Below, in pieces: positions 11,122 to 23,300 of a DNA stretch of 64,000 nucleotides. This DNA comes from Mugil cephalus (Eukaryota; Chordata; Actinopteri; Mugiliformes; Mugilidae). Positions within the stretch are counted from its first letter, which is position 1, and every line of letters begins with the position of its first letter. The stretch is taken from NCBI RefSeq assembly GCF_022458985.1, contig NC_061773.1:18448001-18512000 (forward strand). Reading direction: 5' to 3'. The notes under the pieces are model-generated. The model was not told the DNA's origin. It made no database searches and saw only the letters and a list, made by a program, of their open reading frames with translations. A program made the translations under genes and the position numbers.

Positions 11122-12263
11122 TGTGTGTGGAAGAGTGAGATACCTTTCGCTAGAATGACTTTGTAGACTGCAATTTAGGATTACAACAGTAGAGTTTGTC
11201 GGCACATACTGGCGGCAGTTCAACAGAAACTGAATATTAGTTTACACATCAAAAGTAGATGAAGAAACCAAACCCTGACACTCACCTACTCAACTTCCGC
11301 CAAACATAATATTGAGAATGGGAGTACAACACCTATTTCTAAACCTCTGTTCCTCCACTCCATACTTAACTTGTGCGACATTACAAAAGATAATTAATAT
11401 TTAACATGATACATAAAAGACAAGAGCAAATATGGCTTAACAGTCATCGGCCTTTTAGCATTTCTTATTTCTGCCATGGCAAAAGAGCACATCATGACTC
11501 GGTTGGTAACATTGCAAGAATCTGGACAGAAAAGACTGTAACCAATGAGAATGATTCAAAATATACAATTTTATTGAGTTTTATTGAGTTGAGCTCACAG
11601 AAAAATCAACACGCCAGTTTTTTCTTTGCGACAGATGTGAACGTAGACCAATACCACGACGGCGTTAAAGATGAAAACACAAATAAATACACAAGAGCAA
11701 AGAATGCAGAAAAAGCTGTACTTCATTTTTTTTATCTTTTGTGATTGTTGTATGTAAATACACCGATTAGATTATACTGTGATTATCTGTATCACAATAC
11801 GGGTTTAGAGAAAAAGCGCTTAAAAAAAAAAATCACCGCATCTTCATATGTGATGAATCAAACAGCACAAAGAGAAGTGACAAATCAGAAACATTACAGA
11901 TAAAAGTTACAGCATAAGGCTTTGAACCGAACTTAGCGGAGTTTTTTATTATAAAAATATACAAAAGAAACCTGTGAATATATGTCACAATATGTTACAT
12001 GGCTGCAGCTGCTGAAAATGAAAAAAATCCTTCTCGGGCTGAGCGCACATTTCTCTGTGGAGAAACCCGACATGTCAGGGTTCAAATGAATCCTGTCCTT
12101 CATGCTCTGCTGGACGGGGGGATCAAGTGAAGCGTGAAGCATTCAAGTCACTGAAATCACAGAAGCAGGTTTTAGTAACGCAAATACCTAAATGATCCTA
12201 CATCATATTAGACATGTGTGGCACGTACTCTGCTTCTTCATGTAAGCCGTAGGTGAAGGAGTT

Positions 12264-15153
12264 TTAGGATGTCTGCCTCTTTCTGAATGGAGATAAAGAA
12301 AAGATAAAGATTTAAGAATATTAAAGACATATGGCTGGAGAAGAAAAATTAAACAAAGAAGTGAAGGTAACGCAAGAAAAATAGCAGACGTTCGTAATCC
12401 CTGACTTACTTCGCGAAGCGGTGGCGGCACTTTTTGGGTAGCCCTGCAACCAAGAGTGGAGAAAAGAAAGAACACACATCAGAGATGAAACTGTCCAATT
12501 TTAATGTTGAAACTTTAGAACAATTTGTGAGCGCGACTTTCCCGCCGGACACGAATATCTGCAACCGGTTCCTCTACCCGTCCTCACAAAGTTTGGCGCA
12601 TTGAACGAGGACACTACTTACGGCTGAAATAGTACAATGTGCCGATGAGGACGACAGCCAAGCCCGTAATGATTCCGACCATTGGCCACAGAACCATGTG
12701 GCTGCAGCCTTCTGTAAAAACAGTACGAAGGGAAACATATGGTTTCAGACGTATGCACTGATTTGCGCACAGCAGGGCGTTGCACACCGTTGCAAGCATA
12801 CAAGTGATCTTCTTCATTTACGGAAAAAAATCTTAGAAACGTACCTTTTTTCTTCGAAGAGCAGCACTTGACCGTATTGGTTCGTGGGGGCTCTTTGGGT
12901 TTTGGTTGTAGTTTAGGAGGCGCTGTTGGAGGGGTCCCTGCGACACGAAGACCAAAGAACCATAAAGATGAATGAGAAATGGCAGCAAAGCAACAGCGAA
13001 GCAGAACATTCATGACATTGAAATGAAAATCATCAAAAACAGGTGCAGAGCGCAATTCCGGGGTTACATCTAAACTATACGTATGTACGTTTTGGACATT
13101 TGTCTCTCAACAGAAACAACAATGATGTTGGGAGCGTCCACTAACTGTACGTGGCCACAGTAGAAGTGAGCACGGAATCCGCAAACAGTAGTCCATTTAA
13201 ACTATATACATGCATATCATTATAAAGAGTAACAGAATAATAATTTGTGTTTTTAAAGACTGGTATACGGTGGAGCATTACACAAGAAGCTAGGGGAACG
13301 TAAGTTCTCAGGACAAACTCAAACTGAACAAAACGCGGGTATTCGCAGTAACACGTAAGTCTTGACTGCACAATACATATGAGGATGTTGTACCAAATGT
13401 CATAAATGTCGATTTCCTGAAATCAGACAGACATATTGGAGGTCCGACACGTGATCGCTATTAGATTGTTGATATTGAACTGCTACACGGTAAATGAAGT
13501 ACTGCAGATTTTAAAATACAAACCTCCCGGCAGGATAAGAGGTCCGGTCCTCCACAGCTCTATGTTCTTGCTCTTTAGGACGCAAGAATAAACCCCCGCG
13601 TCCGCTGGTGTCACATTCATGATACGTAGGAGAAAGCCATTACTGCCCCTCTTAGTAAATTTAAAGCGTGCCGGGTCCACCTCACCGGAACAAAACGCTC
13701 AGCGTTGTTGCATTTGCCCAGGTACTGAAATGTTTGGTTACTGTCAAGAATGCGGTACCAGAAGGCCTGGTCACAGGTGGTCTGTTCACACACACACTCA
13801 ACACTCTCATTGCTGCTGATCTTGGGATAAAGGACGCCTTTGTGTTTATTGTCATTTTGCAGCCTGACCTCGTTGTCGGCCCCTAGAAGAAGAAAAAGAG
13901 GGATGTTTGAGATTCAACCTGTTACATTTGTTGTACGCTGTATTACGTCTACGCTCTAGCATACGACTGTAGAGTCATATGCTGCACACTAGATCCCAAA
14001 AGAAATCGAATATGGTCAAGAAGGAGTTATCGAGTATTTAATGTCCATTCTTTATTTTTTTTGAATGGCTGGTGGAATAGTCCTCGGCAGTTGCATACAG
14101 GCGTCCACTAAAAATTAGAGCGAAGTGTCACAAAAAAAGAACATAGACATAATCACGATTAAGGCAAGGCAGAAGAGAGCAAAAATACAACTGGCATTAT
14201 GGAAACACAACTATCATCTAAAATTCTGCAATGGCACACACGAAGCCGAACTCGAAGACGACGAAGAAACGTCTTGTTTATATGTCAGACTTTGTGAAGG
14301 CGACATTTGGAAATTGCTGTAAGGAGAGCGTGATTTAGCAATTGTGTAATAGATGACTACTTTGTAAGAGCTATTTTATCTAATTTTAGAACCTGCTCCA
14401 ATGGCTGTTGCGCGTGCTCTCAAGTCAAGGTATAACACCTGTTGCATAAGTGTTATGAAATATCTAAAGGTTGTCTGGGAATGAAATGTTAAAGCTCGCT
14501 GGTGCGTAGGTCTGTTTGGAGGAAGATGCACAAAATGCACAAAACACGTCGCACTGTGCCAAAGACTTCAAATTAATTTAATCTATATGCGATGATTTGC
14601 TCTATGTAGTACGAATCACTTTGATGCCGTGATCGAGCGACGATACATAAAACGTGAAAACACAAAACTGACCGTGAGGAGGAATGCTGCGGAGCACACA
14701 CATTTTTATTCACAATATAATTTGTTGTTATCATCACAAGTCCAGTTGTTATTTAATGTCTGACATTAACGTAATAATGAAATAGTATCAGTAATATACA
14801 CAGGTTATTATTAGTGTCCCGCTCTAAGATTTCTAAGATTTTATTTTAACAAACAACAGATTGCGCGCTCTGTTGTTTAAAATACGTCTGTTGGAATCCT
14901 TAAAAATTCACCTTGAGCACAAACTGTGGCTCGGACGATATTTACTGGACGCACAAATCATTTAAGCTGCACACCAGACAAACATCTGCTCGAGTACACA
15001 AAAACACATCCTTCGCCCACAGGCCGCTGACTGAGCGCTGATGCCGAGTGCGAAGGAGGCTCAAGGAAGAATAAAAAAGAAAAGTGTAATGGTCTTACCG
15101 GCTGTCAGGGACCAGACGTTGAGCAGCGTCCATGCTAGTGGCAGGAGGATCAT
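12264..15153 (-). CDS. cd8b: T-cell surface glycoprotein CD8 beta chain, with an apparent 1-base frameshift
   Basis: CD8 beta pairs with CD8 alpha in the co-receptor of cytotoxic T cells. Exons in transcript order: 15153-15099 (signal peptide, ATG 15153-15151), 13882-13524 (Ig V), 12937-12845 (hinge), 12711-12622 (transmembrane), 12443-12410 (tail) and 12282-12264 (tail end, TAA). All junction phases agree, but the V exon changes frame near 13686: upstream it reads through DQAFWYRIL and NNAERFVP, downstream through VDPARFKF and ADAGVYSCVL. Adding one base at the CCGG there would give a 216-residue chain. The membrane helix includes LWPMVGIITGLAVVL. The tail KKCRHRF carries the fish CxH motif. 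A deletion, a sequencing error in a G run, or a broken gene are the options; intact splice sites and otherwise clean coding favour an error or recent change. The terminal exon is less certain: an acceptor four bases further on gives a longer tail. Confidence 0.85.
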
Positions 15154-18100
15154 TTTGTCGGGTGGCCGGCGCGCGTACCTGCGTGTGTTAGCCGGAGGAA
15201 GGCTGTTGACGCTTTCTTTTTCTTCTATCTATCTGTTGAAGATGATGGGAGGAACGACAATGGCAGGGCCTTCAAAGGAACACCCCAATGTGACGCGCAC
15301 AGGGCCTATCAGATTGAGCCATGCGCCAGCCACAGGACTTAAGCATAACACACACACACACACACACACACAGTACTACAATATGAAGTGAAACAGACAA
15401 CCGGCAAAAATGCTACATATCCTATTCTGACATGTGCTTGAAATAAAGAAATGAGAGAGTTGCAGTTCTGCAAACTCGTCACAGTGTGTCTCGTGTCACA
15501 CAGCTGTTTCATGAAAGCTGGCATGATGCCGCATATCAAACAATAAAAAAAAAAGTTGTATAAGAGCAGCACTTTGCAGTGCTGTGGTCTCTGCCCAGGT
15601 GCATGACCTAGAGCTCAGCGGAGTCCTACATACGCAGCTTCATGTCTCACTGCAGCGTAAAGACCACAGACAATGAATGCAGAAACACAGGGCCCAGACT
15701 TTATATCGAAGCATTAACTTAAAACGAAGGCCCAGAGATAAAACCTTTGTGGATTTATGCGAGGTATTCATGCGTCTGCACCGCTCATGTGCATTCATGT
15801 CTCATTGCTGCTTAGAATGCAGCGTATATGAAGAGGTCTGTGCACGTACATGCAAATTTACCAATTTTGGCAAACAAATGAACAGTTTTTTTCTTTTTCA
15901 GTCATGCAAAATGGAATAGCGTAGACTTATGTTGAAGTTATTTGTTCCAAATTTAAAATGATTTGTAATAGACTTTTTTTTTGATGGATTTTAAATCTTT
16001 CTCAATTTCTTCCACTGACATTGAATGCCAATTTCCCCAACCGATTAGTAAAAGACGAAGAGGGAAGAAATGCCGTTCCAAATTTTCTAAAATCCTCGCT
16101 GAATAATTTTGTCGATCCTCGGCTGCACGACGTGGCTCTTCATTCCGTCCTATGTCAAAGTGCTGGCAACTAGGCCGCATTGACGCTGCTCGAAAAGATG
16201 AGAAGTCCTCACTCAGGAATGAGTGATTAATCTCTCAACTCGTGGATTCATACTTGAAGTGCTAGAGAATGATGTGGACGCCTTCGGGTTCGTTACAGAC
16301 CCAAACAGCTGAGCGTACTTCAGTTGCGTTGCTAAAAACGTAAACAAGCGGTAAATCTGAACAAAATTTCACCATCTGCCGTTGTTAATACTGAACTCAG
16401 CTTTTGGTTTGTGGGATTATAAATTCAAGTTGTAAAGATAAAGAAGGATTTTGGCAACAGTGCTTGATATGGATCTCAGTCCTTAGCCCTGCACCTAACA
16501 CCTCATCTCCCTGGGACAAAGGCCTTCACAACTCTATCGGTCAGACGCCTTATTTTGTTTAAGTGGAAACATGTCCTCCTTCACATAATGGCTGGCTTAG
16601 GGAGGTATGGTTCTGGTAATGTTTTCAACAAAACCTGGCAGTCCTTCATAGAACATGTTTTAATTTCTCCTACTTTATCTGTAACTTCAGTAGTGTTCAC
16701 ATTTTCTTTTCTTGTAACAGAAGGGATAATGGTTAACTATGTTCAGTCACAGAAGACGTTCTGACTTAGGTTTTGTTACTTGTCGTTCTCATATCATTGC
16801 ATGTGAACGAAAAATCTAATAAAAAGCCTGAATTAAAAGCGGTACGTGCCACTGAGTGATAATTATAGTTCACTTTTGTGCAGACACATTGGCTGTTCAA
16901 AGGCCTCGCTGTCCACTGAACTCACGTTTCCTTGATAAAGATACTTCAGATCATCTAAGCGCCTGTGGAGTCGTTTGTGCCTGTGTTATATGTTAAAGTA
17001 CAGAGCGGTCTGGCGGGGGTCGTAAAGCGAGAGGATGTGGGCATCCTACAGCTCTACGGGGGTCGAAGCTTCGAGCGAGACACGGGAACGAGACCACAGG
17101 ATTCTTTGAAAACAGGAGATCTCCGGGGGCTTCAGAGATGCTCTCTACACATCGCTGAGCTCGGAAGCCTTTCTTGGTCTCTGTGCTTCATCGCTTTCAG
17201 TCAAACGCTGAAGAGCGGAGGAGCTTCTCGAGAGTGTTTTCGACACTTTATCTGTTTATCCGCGTGTATGTGTTATTCCAAGTGTCACGGATGCTATTAG
17301 CCAGGTTAAAGATCTTTCTATAGATGCGTTGCATCCAAGAGACTCTACAGAACTTACTGTATGTAGTAGATCGACATTTCTGTCACTTCGCTTGCTTTTT
17401 AGTAGCACCGATTATCTACTTAATAATTGTTGGGTGTTAAAACAAACAAGTGTTTTGTGCATTAACATAACATAAAGATGTACAATGGCAAACTCAAAAA
17501 GGCAGAATTTAAAGACAAAGATGTGGAAATCTTGAATAAGGAGCATGTTTCTTTTTTCCATTTTCTATCACAACAGCACTTGACACTTTAAATTGCAAAG
17601 TTTGAGTCTGCTTTACTCTTCTGCAGGCTGCGTTTGTCCCATTTATCACGTGTTAACTCTGAACTTCAATTCTGAGGTTTTGTGAAGAGCTGCTCTCAGT
17701 TAACCTTTGCACCTGTATGACCCCAGACTTTTTATACGCTTTTTGTGTGTGTAAACACAACCGCAGCGCATCACTAAACACTTGCTGGCTCATTAGGTGC
17801 ACGAGCACAAAACGAATGCGTTCTAGTATTGTAGTACAGAGCTGGACTAGACCTGAAACAGCGCCAGAAAGGTGGGAATTAAACCATATGCTCATCTTGG
17901 AAGATGCAGTTTGCGGTGTTGTTAAATGAAACACTAAAGTATCTCTGCTGTTAAGACTAGCCCACTGACTACAATGGGGCTGACAAAATAATATATGGCA
18001 AGTTGAAACAGGTGAATCGACAGCTCTCAGTTATTTGAAACGAAAGCTGAATACCTTAACCTTGCCACAAAGATATGATTTGGTGCAAGACCATCACAAT

Positions 18101-18724
18101 GCATTCATTTTCACTAGTGAACCTAATAAAATTGAAGGTGCACACACGGTGTTTTATAAATAAGGCAACATCTAGGGCGAGCTACCTTTGAACAATTGTG
18201 ATATTCTGCAATGAGTAACAGGCCCACTAACTAGTCTGACACGTGGAACCTTTCTACAGACCTATTTTAAGCCAATACGTATGTGAGTGAAAGCATGCAG
18301 AGCTTCAAGAGGAATGAAATGACTAAGCCTCTAACATTTATGGGTATTTATTTGCTGTACTGGCGCTCTGAAAAAAGCACAACAGTGCCAACCGCAGGCT
18401 GCTGAAGGAACCGCAGGCGAATCCTTGAGAGAAGCACACATTCATTATCGAAATAATTTAACGTCCTGATGTGTTGAGTCGCAGAGAGGACTTCACAGAT
18501 CATTTCACATGATGGGAAACACAACTAGACACACACATGGAATCAATCGGAGAGCCATACAAAGGCTGAACATACTAGCCAGCTAGCACACCTACAGAGT
18601 ACACTCAGACGTTTAATATTTCAATCATTTTAAAATACATGTCATTTTTTTTTTTTTTTGAAAATTTCAGCATCATACTTGTGATGACTTGTCTGAAAAG
18701 CTGTCAGCAGTCAACAAGACTAGT
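15154..18724. other. Intergenic region between cd8b and zmat1-like
   Basis: About 3.6 kb. The left part is the cd8b upstream flank, with a (CA)n run at 15346-15372. The right part is the zmat1-like 3' flank, with a candidate minus-strand AATAAA (TTTATT on +, 18347-18352) about 375 bases beyond the stop. The stretch between has short open frames without family features; I see no gene. Confidence 0.6.
15346..15372. repeat. (CA)n microsatellite
   Basis: About 13 CA units roughly 200 bases upstream of the cd8b ATG. Confidence 0.9.
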
Positions 18725-20297
18725 TTAACAACCGAGAATGGAGTCATCCCAAAGCTTCTCCTCTTCTGTCCTTGTGTCTACTTTGTCTTTCACTTTCTTC
18801 TTCTCCTTCCTGTGTTTGGTTTTGGCCGACTCTTCATCTCCACCCTCCCTTTGCTCAACATCGAGTCCATCGCCGACCTGCAGTTCAGTCTCTTTTCTGT
18901 TCTCCGTCGTGTCTTGCGGCTTTAATTTCACTGACACCCTTTCACCTCTTTCCATCTCAAAGTTCTCCTGGGATTTCTTTTCTTTCCGTCTCCGCTTGCC
19001 ATGATTTTTTAGTCCTTTCCTCCTCCCCTCCTCTCCTGACTCCACAGATTGCTCTCTTCTCCTCTCCTCTGAGTCCTTGTCTCTTTCTCTCCTCTGGCGC
19101 TTCCTCCCCTTCTTCCATTCCTCCTCTGACTCCTCGTCTCTTCCCCTCCTGCCTCTGTCCTTCCTGGACTTCCTTTTCCTCTTCTTTTCTCTGAGCCTAC
19201 ATTCACTGTCGCCGCTGTCACTTGTGCTGCTGCTGCAGGAGGAATACGAGGAGGAAGAGGATGAGGTAGTGTACGAGGAGGAGCTCGACTCTCGTCTGTG
19301 CCTCCCCCTTTTTTGGTGACCAGCGACCTGGGGAGAACCTGAGGACGGGAGGACCGGAAGAGGGAGGTTGTAGTTCCAGCCGTACGACGGCCGCGGTGGG
19401 CCCGGATACGAAGGACGCCATGTTTCAGCTGGGTTGTAAGAACCAGGGCGGGAGGGATTAAGAGGCTTTGACGTGGGAGGGAGGCCGGACACGGGTTTAT
19501 ACCATTCTTTCGCATCCCCCGTGTTTAATGCTTTCTGTCCTTCGTCGCCCTCTTCGTTCTCCTGTGTGTCACGCTGAGGGAGCACTTGACTGGTCTTGAT
19601 TCCACGAGCCTGCTGGACCTGAATGTAATCGGCCAGTTCATCAGAAAATGTAGTGTAGACTTTTTGTTGGGATTTGCACAGGTCAACGACCTTCTTCTCC
19701 CTGGTGAAGAAAAAATAAACATATATACATGAGCTTGGAACTGTCTTTGATATTTTTTAATGGAAATAATATCCAGATATATAATATAGACACTCTACCC
19801 TCCTCTGTGCATGCAGGGCCCCTGGGACATAATTACCATGTTGGAGGAAAACCAAAACAAAAAGTAGCTAAACGGTTTCTAGATGAACACAGGTGTGTAA
19901 GTCCTGCAAAGACTGGGTGAATGCAGTTTGGCAGAAATTAAATTTTAAAGGAAGCTTATGAGAAATGATGACAAAATGAGAGAAGAAATGGAACGTTTGT
20001 CAGAAAAAAAAAAAAAAACTTGATCCTACTTGATCTGGTGTTTGCTCCCCTGCATGTGGGCCTGGTACATCTCCACAGAGTTGAACTGCACGCTACACAT
20101 TTGACACATGAGAGAGTCACCTGGAAACAAGTGAGTGTAAAAATGTGAAAGAAACTGCGAAATGGTCAAATAAAGGCTTCTCAACACTAACATGACTTCT
20201 AGCTGTTTTGTAATTCATTCCCAACTGATCTGTCTTCAAAGAAATGATATGGCCTACAACTAAATATAAAAATAACATGTTATATGAAACATCAATT

Positions 20298-20357
<60 letters not shown>

Positions 20358-23300
20358 CATGTAACATACAACCAGACATTTTTTTTTTCATGAAAACAAG
20401 GTTATGAATCCAGCTAATCTCCTCCTACCTACCTGCTCTGGTCAGATAAACTCTTCATGGCTGAGATTTGTCGTTTCATCAGTGTTGTTTTAGGAAGCTT
20501 TGCATTTCTGGGCACTAATCTGTTGTGGGTTTTTTTTTCTGTTCATATTAGTATGTCTCACCATTGCCAGCTTCTACTGATTTTATGTGTTGTCTTGAAT
20601 CGCAATGTCCCTCAAAGACTATTTTCTTCACATCCAGGGTCCTCCCACAAAATAGACAAAATATGACATTAAACCCTGTAATTAAACTCTGATGAAGTCT
20701 ATTGTGTTGCCCTATACTGCTCAAAGCCAAGGCCACGTGTTACCTTGCTGGACACCGTCTCCTAGCTCTTTGAGCAGCTCCTGCCTGGCTTGGTTTCTCT
20801 GATGTTTGCGTCCGTTGTAATGCTGCGCGGCCATCTGGGGCGTGTTGAAAGAGGAGGCACAAAGGGAACAGTGCTTGTTAGGATCCTTCAGATCAGCCTC
20901 TGTGCTCTGGGTTGCCGTGGTGCCTGCAGGGTCCAGAAGAAGCCCTATACCACCCTCTGAGGATGACATCTGGTCAGAATGATCAGGGTCCTGAATGAGA
21001 CTCGGTGAAGAACACACTCCCATGCCTTTGTCTATAAATACAAGGAAAAATGAACAGGTTGTGTTTGAAATGAACAGATAGTGGAATCATACCGTCAACG
21101 GAGCTGACTTGTGAATATTTAAATTCCGATCACTACAACACACAGCCGGCACTTGCCTGGTGGACGAAGACCTTGTTTACGGAGATTTTTTGTATGGACT
21201 TTGCCTTCATAGTGTGACCTTGCCACCACTTGTGAACTGAACACCATGTTACACAGCTCACAGAAGCGGTCCTTATCAGTAGTCATGGCTTTCTGTGGAA
21301 AAAAATTAAAATGACATGAGACTGACTGGACCCAGGTACATACTTGGCATGACAGTAGAAAGACTATATCAAACATGTCAGAATATTATGACATACTAAA
21401 TTTACATTTAGGGCGTGCATGTTTAATATCAGAGAGAAGGTGTGATGTAATGAAATGTTTGTTGGTCTAGTCTCTCATATGGAGGGTATACACGGACGTC
21501 ACAGCATTTACGTGGTTACAGCCACTGAGTGGCAAAAAGTGACAGCTGAACATGGGGATTAGCAGCATTAGTTTGAATCATAGGCTTTAATACAGTCTAA
21601 ATTGTAAAATTAATTTTGTGCTAAAAGCGCATTTAGAAGAAACAACTGGAATCCAGGCACAGAAACCTGGTGGTGTGGTTCACAGTTAGTGTCAGGTGAT
21701 ATTAATTGGTTGGGGTGTGGATGGCCCCACATGGCAGTGACATCAATGTATACCCTCTATTGTACTGAGAAAAAGACATTATTAAAAGAACTAATCCTGA
21801 TACTGAATGTATAACATGATGATTTGATTTCATAATGAAGTAAAATCTTCAAATTAGCACTAACCTGTGGTGCTTTGTTCATCTTCTCTTCTTTTCTGGT
21901 CTGCAGGTAAACCTTGAGTTTCTGAGCATGTTTCTTTCCCTGCAGACGGGGGACAGGTAAAGCATTACTTCGAAGGCTCAAACGTTTGTGAGTCAGTACA
22001 ACTGTACCACAACTCCACACAGAAAAAAAGTACACACCTCATAGTGGGAGAGTCGCTGAGATTCAAACAGCAGCACAGCTTCGCAGACATGGCAGTAACT
22101 GTCGGTGAGGAGACCCTTAAGTAGCTCCTCTTCACTCGTGTCTCCTTTACGGTGAAACAATAGAATAAAGATTATTTAAGCATGTTGAACCAGATTGCAT
22201 TTCAAAAGCACTTTACTTTTTCCTCTATGCCAAACCTTTATCAGAAATGAAGTTCTGTGCCACACTTTTTAAAACGTAGTTGATGCTATTGAGCCAAATG
22301 GAAAGTTTTCCCTTTTGAAAAACAAGAAGTTAAATCCTAATTGGAACAGATTCTACTGTCTGAATGAGATGGTATTCAACGCATTTTTAAAGCAGCACAG
22401 AATTCGTCACACCACTTCATAAAACAACTTCTATCACAGTAACTTAGTGAGCTCCAATACAACAGGTGCCCACAGAGATAAAAAAAGATTTGAATCACAT
22501 GTAAATATAATAAATATAATTTAGAGAAATTATGTTTGATCAGCCATAAACAAATATATTCTATATTAGTTTTGTAAAATACCTAAAGGCTAAACTATTA
22601 ACACTTAGCAACAACCTTTTATAGTGGTTTTGATTCACTTGCTGTATAATATTTCTACCAAATAAGTGTTTAAGGTTTGACAGTGTGTTCGCATGGCATT
22701 GGTGCTGCATTTATACCACCTAAGGAGGCAGGAAGCAGCAGCATGTACCTTCGTAACATCGGTTAATTAAATCATACTCATGAAAACATGATTAACATGT
22801 CTCTTTAAATGTCGAAACTGTTCACTAACTGATGCCTTGTGTATTTAACTATTTTCCCATTAGTACACAAAAACGTACATTACATTTTTTCACTTAAAAA
22901 TAAAAGTTTCCCAGTCATGACGACAAAGCTGATTTTTCCTCTAAGACACCGTGGTCCAGTGTAATCCAAGATCATTTCACACTACCATCTCATACACTGT
23001 TGACGGGAATAGTAAAAGTGTATTGTTTTCGTTTTTTAATTAAGTCAAATACTTAATACTTTAAACTTACAATAGTGTGAATATTTTTTTCCGGTCATAT
23101 GAATTGGCAGTTCATGAGCAGAGAGTAAAATTTACATGTTTAGAAATGCAATTAATGTTATTTTAATCAATAGGAATCTGTGTATCAAAGTGACAGTGCT
23201 TAAACAATTTAACTAATACAAGTCAACATAATTTAATAAAGATCTAATGTATGGACTTACATAGTAGTGAGCTAAGCATAGGAACTGTTGATGAAATGAT

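Larger units (their letters stand above)
6295..12263. other. Intergenic region between cd8a (upstream side) and the cd8b 3' end
   Basis: About 6 kb that must contain the cd8a promoter next to 6294 and the cd8b 3' UTR next to 12264. It holds an A23-type homopolymer near 6614-6636, a diverged repeat present twice (7846-8065 and 9149-9356), a cluster of lymphoid transcription-factor motifs at 8417-8600, CA/GT microsatellites near 10669 and 11085, and an unassigned exon-like open stretch at 10904-11063. A candidate cd8b poly(A) signal (TTTATT on +) is at 11945-11950. No further gene is recognised. Confidence 0.55.

Noticed and set aside
16965..17300. A 111-codon + strand open frame between cd8b and zmat1-like
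   Set aside because: It begins with GTG, has no recognised domain and no splice context; nothing supports expression.
18738..19319. Long Ser/Leu-rich + strand open frames
   Set aside because: They are the complement of the Lys/Arg/Glu- and Ser-rich coding tail of the zmat1-like gene on the minus strand.
20297..20356. Regular repeat that could be mistaken for an array
   Set aside because: It is a pure ATCT tetranucleotide microsatellite without spacers; a CRISPR array is not expected in a fish genome.
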